Position numbers and translations under genes: made by a program. 64,000 nucleotides of DNA, from positions 3,534,001 through 3,598,000 of the forward strand of contig NZ_CP041040.1 of assembly GCF_006385575.1 (NCBI RefSeq), read 5' to 3'. Shown piece by piece: positions 26,033 through 35,212 of the stretch. A model generated the notes under the pieces. That model did not search any database. It was not told the origin of the DNA and was given only the letters and a program-made list of their open reading frames with translations. Origin of the DNA: Microbacterium foliorum (GTDB lineage Bacteria; Actinomycetota; Actinomycetes; Actinomycetales; Microbacteriaceae). How positions within the stretch are numbered: position 1 is the first letter of the stretch; each line of letters begins with the position of its first letter.

Positions 26033-26569
26033 TTACCGGGCGTCCTGCTGTAAGGTGATTGTCATATCGCTTAGGTTGATGCTCTCGGCCTGCGCGGTCG
26101 TGCCCGGTGTGCTCTCATCGAACACGATCGTCACGGTCACGTTGATCACCTCGCCATCGTCGGCGCTCGTGATGGCCCCATCGGTAACCGGCTCACCGCC
26201 GACATATGTGAACGTCTGGGTGACCGTAGTCGCTGCGAGCAATGCCGCATCACCGGTAGCCGCGACCGGATCAGACACATCGAGGGTGGCTGAAAGGTTG
26301 TCTCCCGATGCGTCGACAGTGAAGGCGGCCGTGTACTCGATCGTGTCTCCGGGCACGATGAGGAAGTCCGCGATCGTGATCGGCACCGGTGTCGGGGTCG
26401 AGATGTCGTTCCACGCGGGTGTGCCCGATGGCGTGAGTGCCAGGGTGCCGGAGTTCACCGTGCCCCCGTTCACGTTTGCCGAATCGCTCCACAAAGCGAA
26501 CGTGGTCCCGCCTGTAAGCAACACGACACCGAGCGCTCCCGCGATCGTGGCTTTGGTCACTTTCCTCAT
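26033..26569 (-). CDS. Alternate-type signal peptide (TasA/camelysin-like) exported protein 1
   Basis: The 178-residue protein starts MRKVTKATIAGALGVVLLTG and carries FALWSDSANVNGGTVNSGTL at the signal junction. A Thr/Val-rich beta domain follows, containing FLIVPGDTIEYTAAFTVDAS. It is the first gene of the five-gene operon and the most TasA-like. The start at ATG 26569 was preferred to the longer frame because the signal peptide begins there and AGGAG lies upstream. It is probably an abundant surface or matrix subunit. Confidence 0.82.
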   Translation of the reverse strand: MRKVTKATIAGALGVVLLTGGTTFALWSDSANVNGGTVNSGTLALTPSGTPAWNDISTPTPVPITIADFLIVPGDTIEYTAAFTVDASGDNLSATLDVSDPVAATGDAALLAATTVTQTFTYVGGEPVTDGAITSADDGEVINVTVTIVFDESTPGTTAQAESINLSDMTITLQQDAR

Positions 26570-26714
26570 GCTTGCCCCTGCTCCTTGATGATTTACGTGG
26601 GTATCAGCATGACACGACTTGACGTTGATACTGGTGCTTGCCGCGGGACTGCCGCACTGATAGGTGACATCTGATCTGGCTTGCCCGTAGGGGCGGCCTG
26701 GAAGGATGTGCACC

Positions 26715-27074
26715 ATGCCCGCTCCCTACCCACAGGAGTTCCGCGAAGATGTCGTGCGCGTGGCCCGGTCCCGTGAGGACGGCGTCAGTCTCGCGCAGAT
26801 CGCGAAGGACTTCGGCGTCCATGAGATGACGCTCCACAAATGGATCCGCCAAGCCGACATCGACGACGGCAACCGCCCCGGAAGGAGCCGGGAGGAGTCG
26901 ACCGAATTGCGCGACGCCCGCAAGCGGATCCGGCTGCTGGAGCAGGAGAACGAGGTCCTCCGCCGCGCAGCCGCCTACCTCTCGCAGGCGAACCTGCCGG
27001 GAAAAGGCTCTACCCGCTCGTGGGCGAGCTCGCCGATGACGGCATCCCCGTCGTGGTGTCCCTGCGGGTCCTGA
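26715..27074 (+). CDS. IS3 family transposase OrfA
   Basis: The 119-residue frame has the OrfA helix-turn-helix YPQEFREDVVRVARSREDGV with IAKDFGVHEMTLHKWIRQAD, and a leucine-zipper-like stretch LRDARKRIRLLEQENEVLRR. The tail after QANLPGK is out of the orfB frame and meaningless. A -1 shift near 27002 at a GGAAAAGG run would fuse OrfA to OrfB, as in other IS3 elements. Confidence 0.88.
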   Translation: MPAPYPQEFREDVVRVARSREDGVSLAQIAKDFGVHEMTLHKWIRQADIDDGNRPGRSREESTELRDARKRIRLLEQENEVLRRAAAYLSQANLPGKGSTRSWASSPMTASPSWCPCGS

Positions 27075-27877
27075 AGCTCTCCCGCCAGCCTTACTACCGC
27101 TGGCTCAAACACCAGGTCACGGAATCAGAGATAGTCGAGGCGTATCGCGCCAACGCGCTGCTGGACGCCCACCACGACGATCCCGAGTTCGGCTACCGGT
27201 TCCTCGTCGGCGAAGCGGCAGGAGCCGGCGAGGAGATGTGTGAGCGGACCGCGTGGCGGATCTGCCGAGACAACCAGTGGTGGTCCGTGTTCGGGAAGAA
27301 GCGCGCCAAGAACGGAAAGCGCCCCGGCCCGCCAGTCCACGACGACCTCGTCAAGCGGGACTTCTCCGCCGATGACGTCAACGAACTGTGGCTCACTGAT
27401 ATCACGGAGCACTGGACCGACGAGGGCAAGCTCTACCTCTGCGCCATCAAAGACGTGTTCTCCGGCCGCATCGTGGGCTACTCGATCAGCGACCGAATGA
27501 AGGCCCGTCTCGCGGTGAACGCCCTGGACAACGCAGTATCCCGGCGTCGCGACGCGGCCGGTTGCATCGTCCATTCGGACCGCGGATCTCAGTTCAGGTC
27601 CCGGAAGTTCGTGCACGCTCTGAACCGTCATCACCTCATCGGATCGATGGGCCAGGTCGGCGCTGCCGGTGATAATGCCGCGATGGAATCGTTCTTTGCC
27701 CTGCTGCAAAAGAACGTCCTGGACCGCAAACGGTGGCGAACCCGAGAAGAGCTCCGAATCGCAATCATCACCTGGATCGAAAGGACCTACCACCGACGCC
27801 GCCGGCAAGCTGGCCTGGGCCGATTGACCCCCATCGAATACGAGACCATCATGAACCCGGTCGCACTCGCGGCCTGA
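27002..27877 (+). CDS. IS3 family transposase OrfB (DDE integrase), entered by -1 frameshift
   Basis: About 290 residues from the shift site, starting KRLYPLVGELADDGIPV. The catalytic triad is visible in WLTDITEHWTD, IVHSDRGSQF and GDNAAMESFF. The frame is open further upstream to 26840, but no proper start is seen, so production by programmed frameshift is likely. It is intact to the stop at 27877. Confidence 0.88.
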   Translation, partial: KRLYPLVGELADDGIPVVVSLRVLKLSRQPYYRWLKHQVTESEIVEAYRANALLDAHHDDPEFGYRFLVGEAAGAGEEMCERTAWRICRDNQWWSVFGKKRAKNGKRPGPPVHDDLVKRDFSADDVNELWLTDITEHWTDEGKLYLCAIKDVFSGRIVGYSISDRMKARLAVNALDNAVSRRRDAAGCIVHSDRGSQFRSRKFVHALNRHHLIGSMGQVGAAGDNAAMESFFALLQKNVLDRKRWRTREELRIAIITWIERTYHRRRRQAGLGRLTPIEYETIMNPVALAA

Positions 27878-27911
27878 CACCCCAACTGTCACCTGTTCGT
27901 GCGGCAGTCCC

Positions 27912-28205
27912 GTAGTCCGGCACGTGTGCACGCCGAGTACCGCTTGCGGCGAGGAGCTTGAACGGTTGCGACCACATGCGCACAACATCGTGATCGAACT
28001 CGGCCACAAGCAAGTGACTGAGTTCGAGACGCGACTCGTAGCCAACATGCGCCTGCATCTTCTCGGACCAGAACGAACCCGGAAAGTTCGGTTGGCCGTG
28101 GTTCCACCGGAACGACCTGAACGGCACGGAATCGCCCATCGCCTCAAGCGACAGTCGCGCCAGCGTCAGCGCGTCGACCGCCCCTGCTGGCCGACGCACG
28201 TGCAC
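27912..28205 (-). pseudogene. TnsA-like heteromeric transposase endonuclease, 5' part, cut off at the IS3 end
   Basis: The minus-strand frame begins at a GTG near 28205 and reads FRSFRWNHGQPNFPG, VGYESRLELSHLLVAEFDHD and RAHVPDY. This matches TnsA-like endonucleases of actinobacterial Tn7-like or heteromeric transposons, with the catalytic Glu in YESRLE and Asp in PDY. The frame ends at the right inverted repeat of the IS3 element, exactly after PDY, so the catalytic Lys-containing half is missing. The lost part is not present on the other side of the IS. Confidence 0.75.
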
Positions 28206-28483
28206 CGACGTTTCCCACAGCTCGCCACGTCTTTCGCGATTCGCGATTCGCGAAATGCCAGCATGGGACTACTTTGCCTGCATACGCCGCACAGCGCAAT
28301 AGTCCGTCTGCACTGCTCGCGATGCAACGAGTAGCACCCAGCCCGCTCGACCTCACACAGCCTCGACGGGCCGGTGAGCGACGCGGGCGGCGCCCGTTGA
28401 CGTCTGAATCATGCAGTGCACCGCCCGACGTCAACTCATACAGTTGAGCCGACACTCGACCCTCGGCTGACGGCTTTACTACG

Positions 28484-28512
28484 CTAGACATGTCTAGGTT
28501 GCACATGTGCAA
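28484..28512. promoter_or_regulatory. Two abutting 14-bp palindromes
   Basis: CTAGACATGTCTAG (28484-28497) and TTGCACATGTGCAA (28499-28512) are both perfect palindromes centred on ACATGT and separated by a single G. They lie directly upstream of a small winged-helix gene, so autoregulation by two dimers is plausible. The 278 bp to the left (28206-28483) hold no recognisable gene. Confidence 0.7.
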
Positions 28513-28536
28513 CGCGTGCGAACGGGGCAGGAAGCA

Positions 28537-28836
28537 GTGACGAACACCACGACACGCGAACAGTCGAAGTTGCTCTTCGGCAACAGCAACATGTTCGCGT
28601 TCCTCTGCGCCCTCCGCGAGCTCGATACGGATGAGTTCACCATGCGGGATCTGCTCCATCGCACCGACATCCCTACGAACATCGCGTACGGACTGCTCTC
28701 CAGGTGCATCAAGCTCGGCATCGTCGCCGCAGTCGATGAGTCGACACTCGAACGAGCAACTCGGTATCGACGCCTCGCGCATCCATTGCTCGCGCAGTTG
28801 CCTGACCTCGAGCAGGCGTTCGCGAACAACATCTAA
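28537..28836 (+). CDS. Small winged-helix DNA-binding protein
   Basis: The 99-residue protein contains FTMRDLLHRTDIPTNIAYGL followed by LSRCIKLGIVAAVDE, a clear helix-turn-helix and wing arrangement. GTG 28537 was chosen because CAGGA lies just upstream. The gene sits within the island, behind two palindromes that are probable operators. The family is not recognised; a repressor of the island or of itself is the simplest reading. Confidence 0.65.
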   Translation: MTNTTTREQSKLLFGNSNMFAFLCALRELDTDEFTMRDLLHRTDIPTNIAYGLLSRCIKLGIVAAVDESTLERATRYRRLAHPLLAQLPDLEQAFANNI

Positions 28837-28986
28837 CGGCAGACCTGCGGCCACGAGCCGAGCGCGGAGCGACAGAACGAGACTCGCGCACGCACGACGG
28901 CGGGCACCAAGCACGAGTCGCCTATTGGCACGGACCCGACACGCTTGACGCCCGCTGCCTCCGACTTGAGCAGACTACGCAGTCTC

Positions 28987-29048
28987 GTCCAATTCCGGCC
29001 GACCTGTCCCATCGGACATCTCTATGACAAATCAGCCCGGAATTGGAC
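28987..29048. repeat. 12-bp inverted repeat at the island/dnaB junction
   Basis: GTCCAATTCCGG (28987-28998) and CCGGAATTGGAC (29037-29048) match perfectly across 38 bp. A smaller hairpin TGTCC/GGACA at 29005-29018 lies inside. It begins 8 bp past the dnaB stop codon. It could be a dnaB terminator or a mobile-element end. Confidence 0.65.
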
Positions 29049-29055
29049 ATTTCAC

Positions 29056-30438
<1,383 letters not shown>

Positions 30439-30605
30439 ACTGCTCCCTTCGATGCGACGTTCTTTCCGGTGTGCTCCGTGCCGACTGCGTCGGACACTCG
30501 ATGCGAGTCAGCTGGAGAAGGACCGTTCGCACAGCAAAACAGGCACTTCCGACATCGGGTCGCTGCACCACGCTACGAGCGGGGGTTTTCGGTCGCAACA
30601 CGCCC

Positions 30606-30748
30606 TGTGGATAACTATGTGGAAAGCGTGCGAACAAGTCCGGAGAGTCTGTGCAGAACACATGTGGATAACTCGGTGGAGTACGTCGAAACCGAGGTCT
30701 GTTTTTCCACTTGGCCTGGAGTTTAGAGTTTCCCCAGCCTGTGGATGA
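30606..30748. promoter_or_regulatory. DnaA-box-like sites upstream of dnaB
   Basis: Perfect TGTGGATAA (complement of TTATCCACA) occurs at 30606-30614 and 30663-30671. Variants are TGTGGAAAG at 30618-30626, TTTTCCACT at 30703-30711 and TGTGGATGA at 30740-30748. They lie in the gene-free interval 30439-30993, which also contains the local T-rich stretch near 30700. DnaA-mediated control of dnaB is plausible; an origin is unlikely without dnaA or dnaN nearby. Confidence 0.6.
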
Positions 30749-30993
30749 GAACGTGGTTCAACCGGGCGTTGAAGGTTGATCGAATCCGGTGGGGGATGTG
30801 TAGAACCTGGGGAAAGTCAAGCCGAGATGCAACCGGGCGAGTCACACTGCGCAACCCTCTGAAATGTGCGCGCGATGACGCCGTTTTCGAGCGGATCCCT
30901 CTAGACATCGCGATCTACCGGGAGTAACGTCACCCGCAATCGACGCAGTGTGCGTCGACGACGAACGATGGCTCTCGGGGGAGGGAAGTCGAC

Positions 30994-32091
30994 GTGAACG
31001 CTCAAGCAACCCGGCGTGGCCTTCCGGCTGTCGCCCTCTGGGGCAGCCTGGGCGCGGTCGCGTGGGCGGCGCTCACGGTCTTCACGGGAGGGTCGTCTGC
31101 GAGCGCGGACGACAGCTCGAACGATTCGCTGCTCGGCGACGTCGCCTCTGTCGTGAGCGAGACGGTCTCGACCGTCGACGACACCGTGACGGCAGTGACT
31201 GCACCGGTCGTGGCCCCGGCCGCACCCGTCGTCACGCAGGTCGTGGCCCCGGCCGTCGAACACGTCGTCGAAGCGGTCGACACTCAGGTCGTCGAGCCGG
31301 TCGTCGCCCCCGTCGTCGAGCCCGTGCAGCAGATTGCTCAGCCGACCGTCGAACACGTCGCGGAGACGATCACGCAGGTTCCGGTCGTCGGCCCGGCGAC
31401 ATCGCCGATCATCGACGTCGCCGCCGACACCGCCGAGGCCGTCGTCACTCCCGTGACCGACCTGATCGACGGATCCCCGGTGGCGTCGATCGTGACACCC
31501 GTGACGGACGCGATCGCAGAGTTGCCGATCGTCGGAGACGTGACCGACGACATCGGAGTGCCCGCCGTGATCGACGTGGTCGTCGGAGTCATCGACGACA
31601 CGACACCGATCGTCGGCGGGGTCGTCGACGACACCGTGCCGCCGGTGGTCTCGGGCGTCACGCCCACTCGGCCCACCATCCCGGCATCCGAGCCCGAATC
31701 CGATCCCCTCGGAGCGGCGCCGCTCGCCTCCGACACTGCAGAGGTCGTCTCCGCAGCATCCGATACACGGGCAGGCGGCTCCTCCCCCGCGGTCGCGCGC
31801 CTTCAGCTCGCCGGCCCGGCAGCATCCGACCTCCGGTCGGCAGCACCCGTCGCTGCGCCGGCCACGACTGTGCCGGCATCCGACCGTGGGCACTCGCCGT
31901 CCGCACCGCCCGCCGGAGCTCCCGCGGCTCCCTCTTCCTCCGCCGGTTCGAGCGGAGCCTCCTCGCTGTCCCCCGCGCTCCTCAGCGACGCGGGCCTTTC
32001 CGCGCTCCGTGCTGTGGAGCGCACCCCCGGTGCACCCGACGACGTCTTGCCGACGTCTCTGGTCGCCGACACCGACGTCTCTCCTGACTGA
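30994..32091 (+). CDS. Secreted Val/Pro/Ala-rich low-complexity protein
   Basis: The 365-residue protein has a signal peptide (LPAVALWGSLGAVAWAALTV, cleaved near SASADD). A long body is built from repeated Val-Val-Pro and Val-Thr-Asp units (TVTAVTAPVVAP, EPVVAPVVEPV), and the C-terminal third is rich in Ser, Ala and Pro. GTG 30994 follows a strong GGGGGAGGGAAG ribosome site. No anchor motif is visible. The next gene encodes a chaplin-like wall protein, so a shared surface role is likely but unproven. Confidence 0.7.
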   Translation: MNAQATRRGLPAVALWGSLGAVAWAALTVFTGGSSASADDSSNDSLLGDVASVVSETVSTVDDTVTAVTAPVVAPAAPVVTQVVAPAVEHVVEAVDTQVVEPVVAPVVEPVQQIAQPTVEHVAETITQVPVVGPATSPIIDVAADTAEAVVTPVTDLIDGSPVASIVTPVTDAIAELPIVGDVTDDIGVPAVIDVVVGVIDDTTPIVGGVVDDTVPPVVSGVTPTRPTIPASEPESDPLGAAPLASDTAEVVSAASDTRAGGSSPAVARLQLAGPAASDLRSAAPVAAPATTVPASDRGHSPSAPPAGAPAAPSSSAGSSGASSLSPALLSDAGLSALRAVERTPGAPDDVLPTSLVADTDVSPD

Positions 32092-32200
32092 GGGGTTGTC
32101 CGGTCGTTCCATGTGAACGACAGATGCCGTGCTGCGCGCGCACATGCTCTTCGCGTGCACCCATCCAGACACACCCAATTCCAATCAGGAGAAGGTCATC

Positions 32201-33358
32201 ATGCGTACATACATCAAGCGGGCCCTGTGGGGCACGCTTCTCGCCGGCGGGATCACCCTGCTCGGCGCGACGGCCGCTAACGCGGCAGACACCTCAGGAG
32301 AAGACGGGCTGCTCTCGGGCACCCAAGCGGATACCGCGATCTCGGCGCCCATCACGGTCGTCGACAACGCCGTCTCCCTGCTCGGAGATTCGTCCGCTCA
32401 GCAGGCCCCGGCGCCCGCTCCGGCACCAGCGCCGGCACCAGCGCCGGCCCCCACCACGAGCGGAGACTCCGGCACCGCCTCCGGCACTCAGGCCGTCGTC
32501 GACGTGGTCGCGCCGGTCACAGTGACCGGCAATGCGATCGCCGTGCTCGGCGACTCGTCGAGCGAGTCGGCGGCGCCGGCCGAGGCTCCCCAGGCACCGG
32601 CCCCCGCCCCCGCTCCGGCGATCACGACGAACGGCGATGACGGTCTGCTGTCAGGCACCCAGGCCCTGCTTCAGGTCGACGCACCCGTCACGGTGTCCGG
32701 CAATTCGATCGCCGTGCTCGGCGACAGCGAGACCCTCGGACAGGATGCCGCAGCACCGGCCCCCTCGAGCGGCAGCGCAACCGGATCCACAGCGCCGTCG
32801 ACGTCGGGCGACGACGGCGTCGCGAGCGGCACGCAGGTGACCGCACCCGTGACCGCACCCGTCACGATCGGCGGCAACGCGATCTCCGTGATCGGAGACA
32901 GCGAGTCGACGAGCGGGACCGGCTCCACCGGAACCACCGGGGGAACCCCGTCCACCGGCAGCACCACCTCCGGTGACGATGGAATCCTCGGCGGCACCCA
33001 GGTCACCGCACCCGTGACTCTTCCGATCACGATCGGCGGCAACGCGATCTCCGTGGTCGGCGAGAGCACGGTCACGGCTCCCCCGAGCGATCCCGGGACC
33101 GATCCCGGAACCGACCCGGGAACCGATCCCGGCACCGACCCCGGAACCGACCCCGGCACGACTCCCGGCACTGACCCCGGAACAGACCCCGGAACAGCTC
33201 CCGGCACAGACCCCGGAGCCGATCCCGTGACGACATCCGCTCCGGCAGAGGGACTCGCCGCCACCGGTGATTCCACCTCGCTCGGCTTCGCCTTCCTCGC
33301 CGCACTCCTGCTCCTCCTCGGAGCCGGAATGCTGCGTCGTCGTCCCATGACGGCGTAG
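32201..33358 (+). CDS. Chaplin-like repeat surface protein with LAXTG anchor
   Basis: The 385-residue protein has a signal peptide (residues 1-29) and five 34-residue repeats at 31-64, 86-119, 143-176, 201-234 and 256-289. Each follows the pattern SG(D/E)xGxxSGTQ...P(I/V)T(I/V)..NAI.V.G(D/E)S. They resemble chaplin domains but have no cysteines. Eleven DPGT-type units (297-340) then lead to LAATG (352-356), a hydrophobic helix and RRRP. LAXTG is recognised by class E sortases, which anchor long chaplins in Streptomyces. CAGGAGAAGG precedes ATG 32201. Confidence 0.82.
   Translation: MRTYIKRALWGTLLAGGITLLGATAANAADTSGEDGLLSGTQADTAISAPITVVDNAVSLLGDSSAQQAPAPAPAPAPAPAPAPTTSGDSGTASGTQAVVDVVAPVTVTGNAIAVLGDSSSESAAPAEAPQAPAPAPAPAITTNGDDGLLSGTQALLQVDAPVTVSGNSIAVLGDSETLGQDAAAPAPSSGSATGSTAPSTSGDDGVASGTQVTAPVTAPVTIGGNAISVIGDSESTSGTGSTGTTGGTPSTGSTTSGDDGILGGTQVTAPVTLPITIGGNAISVVGESTVTAPPSDPGTDPGTDPGTDPGTDPGTDPGTTPGTDPGTDPGTAPGTDPGADPVTTSAPAEGLAATGDSTSLGFAFLAALLLLLGAGMLRRRPMTA
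33089..33220 (+). repeat. Tandem 12-bp repeat encoding DPGT units
   Basis: Eleven tandem 12-bp units encode mostly Asp-Pro-Gly-Thr within the chaplin-like gene, forming a wall-spanning spacer before the LAATG motif. Synonymous differences between units argue for selection on the protein repeat. Copy number may vary between strains. Confidence 0.85.
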
Positions 33359-33480
33359 CCGCAGACCCCGGCGGTGTCGACGTCCTCGGGGGAGGAGATG
33401 CGACACCGTCGGTGTGCGGGTCCCGTGATGCCATGAGCAGGTTCCCCAGACCTGCCCGCGTCTGCGATGCCGCACAGTTC

Positions 33481-33515
33481 ACGGATGCCCCGCGTCCCCA
33501 GCGCGGGGCATCCGT
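33481..33515 (+). terminator. Strong hairpin before the WXG100 operon
   Basis: ACGGATGCCCCGCG (33481-33494) pairs perfectly with CGCGGGGCATCCGT (33502-33515) around a 7-nt loop. A weaker inverted repeat CGGTGTCG/CGACACCG lies at 33372-33408. These probably end transcription of the chaplin-like gene. Confidence 0.75.
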
Positions 33516-33593
33516 CGTGCTCGGAACCCGCCGCAAACGCTTCAGATGAGGCCGATGGCGATGCGCCTAGACTCTCTGAGGGGGAGGTTCAAC

Positions 33594-34799
33594 ATGCAGG
33601 TCGATTACGGTCAGATGGCGCTCGCGTCGCAGGTGCTGCGGAGGCAGCAGGAGACGCACACTCGAGCGATCGCCGACTACATCCAGCGCTACGGCGTCCT
33701 CACGCCATCGGATACGGGCATCGTCATGCTGCCGTTCACCGGGGTCTCGCTGGTGGTGGCCATGCTCGGAGTGCAGGCGGCAGACACGTTCGGGCAGGTC
33801 TGCGCGCTGGCAGCCGATCGGGTCGATGATGCCGCGCGCTCATACGAAGCCCATGAGCAGCAGGCCCATCAGGCCGCGCAACAGTTGATGCAGCAGATCG
33901 GCCTCAGTCTCCCTCCGTATCAGAGCCCTCTGTCGTCCTCGCCCACGCTCGGCGCTGCCGGTGCTGCTGCGGATGCCGACCACGGCGCGCCGGAACCGAA
34001 CCTCATCGTGGAGCTCGTCGAGACGCCGGGGACGCTGTCCGACGGTGTCACCGACCTCTACGAGAACGCGACCTCCCGCATCGACGGGTGGCCGGGAGGC
34101 GGTTCCGTGAGCGAGCGAGCGGATGCGTCGTCGTGGCTTGTCGCCCCGAACGCCACCAAGAGCGAGATCGAGAACATGCGATGGGGCGCCGGCCCGATCC
34201 TGGGCGGCGTCGACTGGCTCATCGAGCAGCTCATCGGCATGAGCCTGCTCGAGGACGTCATCATGAAACCGTTCGCCGGGGACTGGACGGGCATCGAGGA
34301 GGTGCAGCAGGCGTGGACCCACGTCGGGGAGGCGATGCGCGCGATCTCCGACAACAGCGCCGGCCTCGCCGAGACGGCCGCCTTCTGGGAGGGCGATGCC
34401 GGGACCGCCTATCAGGGCGGGATGACGGCGATCGGACTCGGGGCCTACGGATTGGGAAGCGTGGCCGATACTGTCGCCGGTCTCGTCGGCCAGCTGGTCC
34501 TGGCGTCGAAGACTGCGGCCGCGACCATCGGCTTCGCGATCAACCAGCTCTCGCAGACGCTCCTTCGCATGGCGGTCGAAGCGACCGTCCCCATCGCCGG
34601 GTGGATCGTCGCCGCGGCGGAGGGCGCCCTCGCCGCGACCAAGATCTTCGGAGTGATCCGCCTGATCTACTCCATCATCAACATCATCTACGACGTGATC
34701 GAGAGCGTCGTGTCGGCCCGCGCCCAGCTGGTGGAGAACGTCCTCCGCCTCGAGGATCTGGCCCAGGTCCTCCTCCAGACCACGAGGAAGTACGCATGA
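33594..34799 (+). CDS. WXG-like protein with hydrophobic C-terminal region, first gene of WXG100 operon
   Basis: The 401-residue protein is mainly helical. Its N-terminal third contains FTGVSLVVAMLGVQAADTFG and helical EAHEQQAHQAAQQLMQQIG. A WEG turn in FWEGDAGTAYQGGM recalls WXG100 helical hairpins. The C-terminal region from about residue 285 has several hydrophobic stretches (ATIGFAINQLSQTLLRMAV, FGVIRLIYSIINIIYDVIE). GGGGGAGG precedes ATG 33594. The ATGA overlap with the next gene indicates a coupled operon. It may be a type VII-exported effector or a membrane-acting partner; this is inference. Confidence 0.65.
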   Translation: MQVDYGQMALASQVLRRQQETHTRAIADYIQRYGVLTPSDTGIVMLPFTGVSLVVAMLGVQAADTFGQVCALAADRVDDAARSYEAHEQQAHQAAQQLMQQIGLSLPPYQSPLSSSPTLGAAGAAADADHGAPEPNLIVELVETPGTLSDGVTDLYENATSRIDGWPGGGSVSERADASSWLVAPNATKSEIENMRWGAGPILGGVDWLIEQLIGMSLLEDVIMKPFAGDWTGIEEVQQAWTHVGEAMRAISDNSAGLAETAAFWEGDAGTAYQGGMTAIGLGAYGLGSVADTVAGLVGQLVLASKTAAATIGFAINQLSQTLLRMAVEATVPIAGWIVAAAEGALAATKIFGVIRLIYSIINIIYDVIESVVSARAQLVENVLRLEDLAQVLLQTTRKYA

Positions 34800-35212
34800 T
34801 CTCTGCGAACGACCCTGCCGCGTGGCGGGAGCGCCTCGCCGCCGTCCGATCGGAGCTCGACGAGCTCTTCCCTCCGGGGGAGGCGGAAGACGCCGAGGAG
34901 GCCTTCGCCGCGCAGGCGCGCGCGGGGATGCTGGGGCGCGAATGGCAGGTGCTGCAGGGCCGGATCGATCTGAACCTCACGACGCGAGAGGCCGTGCTCT
35001 CCGGGGAGGACGACTCGGTCGAGGCGGCTTTCGTGCGTGAGACCGGAGCCCGACAATCGGAGGCGCTCGTCGAAGCCCTGCGGCGCACAGCACCGGGCGA
35101 TTCGCGTGATCCGGGAGCGGAACTGCGCGCCCTGCACGCAGAGACGACCGCCCGCGGTGCACGCATCGATGCGATGCTGCGCGACATGGCAGCACGTGAG
35201 AGGGGGATCTGA
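34796..35212 (+). CDS. Hypothetical helical protein, second gene of WXG100 operon
   Basis: The 138-residue acidic/helical protein contains WRERLAAVRSELDELFPPGE and Ala/Glu/Arg-rich helices without membrane segments. It overlaps the preceding gene by ATGA and the next by one base (TGATG). Small helical proteins coupled to WXG100 genes often act as partners or chaperones; nothing more specific can be said. Confidence 0.65.
   Translation: MISANDPAAWRERLAAVRSELDELFPPGEAEDAEEAFAAQARAGMLGREWQVLQGRIDLNLTTREAVLSGEDDSVEAAFVRETGARQSEALVEALRRTAPGDSRDPGAELRALHAETTARGARIDAMLRDMAARERGI

Larger units (their letters stand above)
26645..27911 (+). mobile_element. IS3-family insertion sequence
   Basis: The ends GGGACTGCCGCAC (26645-26657) and its complement GTGCGGCAGTCCC (27899-27911) form the terminal inverted repeats. 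A further AGGTGACA match lies inside each end. The element is about 1.27 kb and carries overlapping orfA and orfB. No 3-4 bp target duplication is evident. The right end abuts a truncated TnsA-like gene. Confidence 0.88.

Noticed and set aside
26636..27920. Target-site duplication of the IS3 element
   Set aside because: Flanks CCGC and GTAG do not match for any reasonable end choice.
30439..30993. Chromosomal replication origin at the DnaA boxes
   Set aside because: dnaA, dnaN and an AT-rich unwinding element are absent; only two perfect boxes occur. I kept it as a regulatory cluster.
33089..33220. CRISPR-like array
   Set aside because: The tandem 12-bp units are in frame and encode DPGT repeats, with no spacers.
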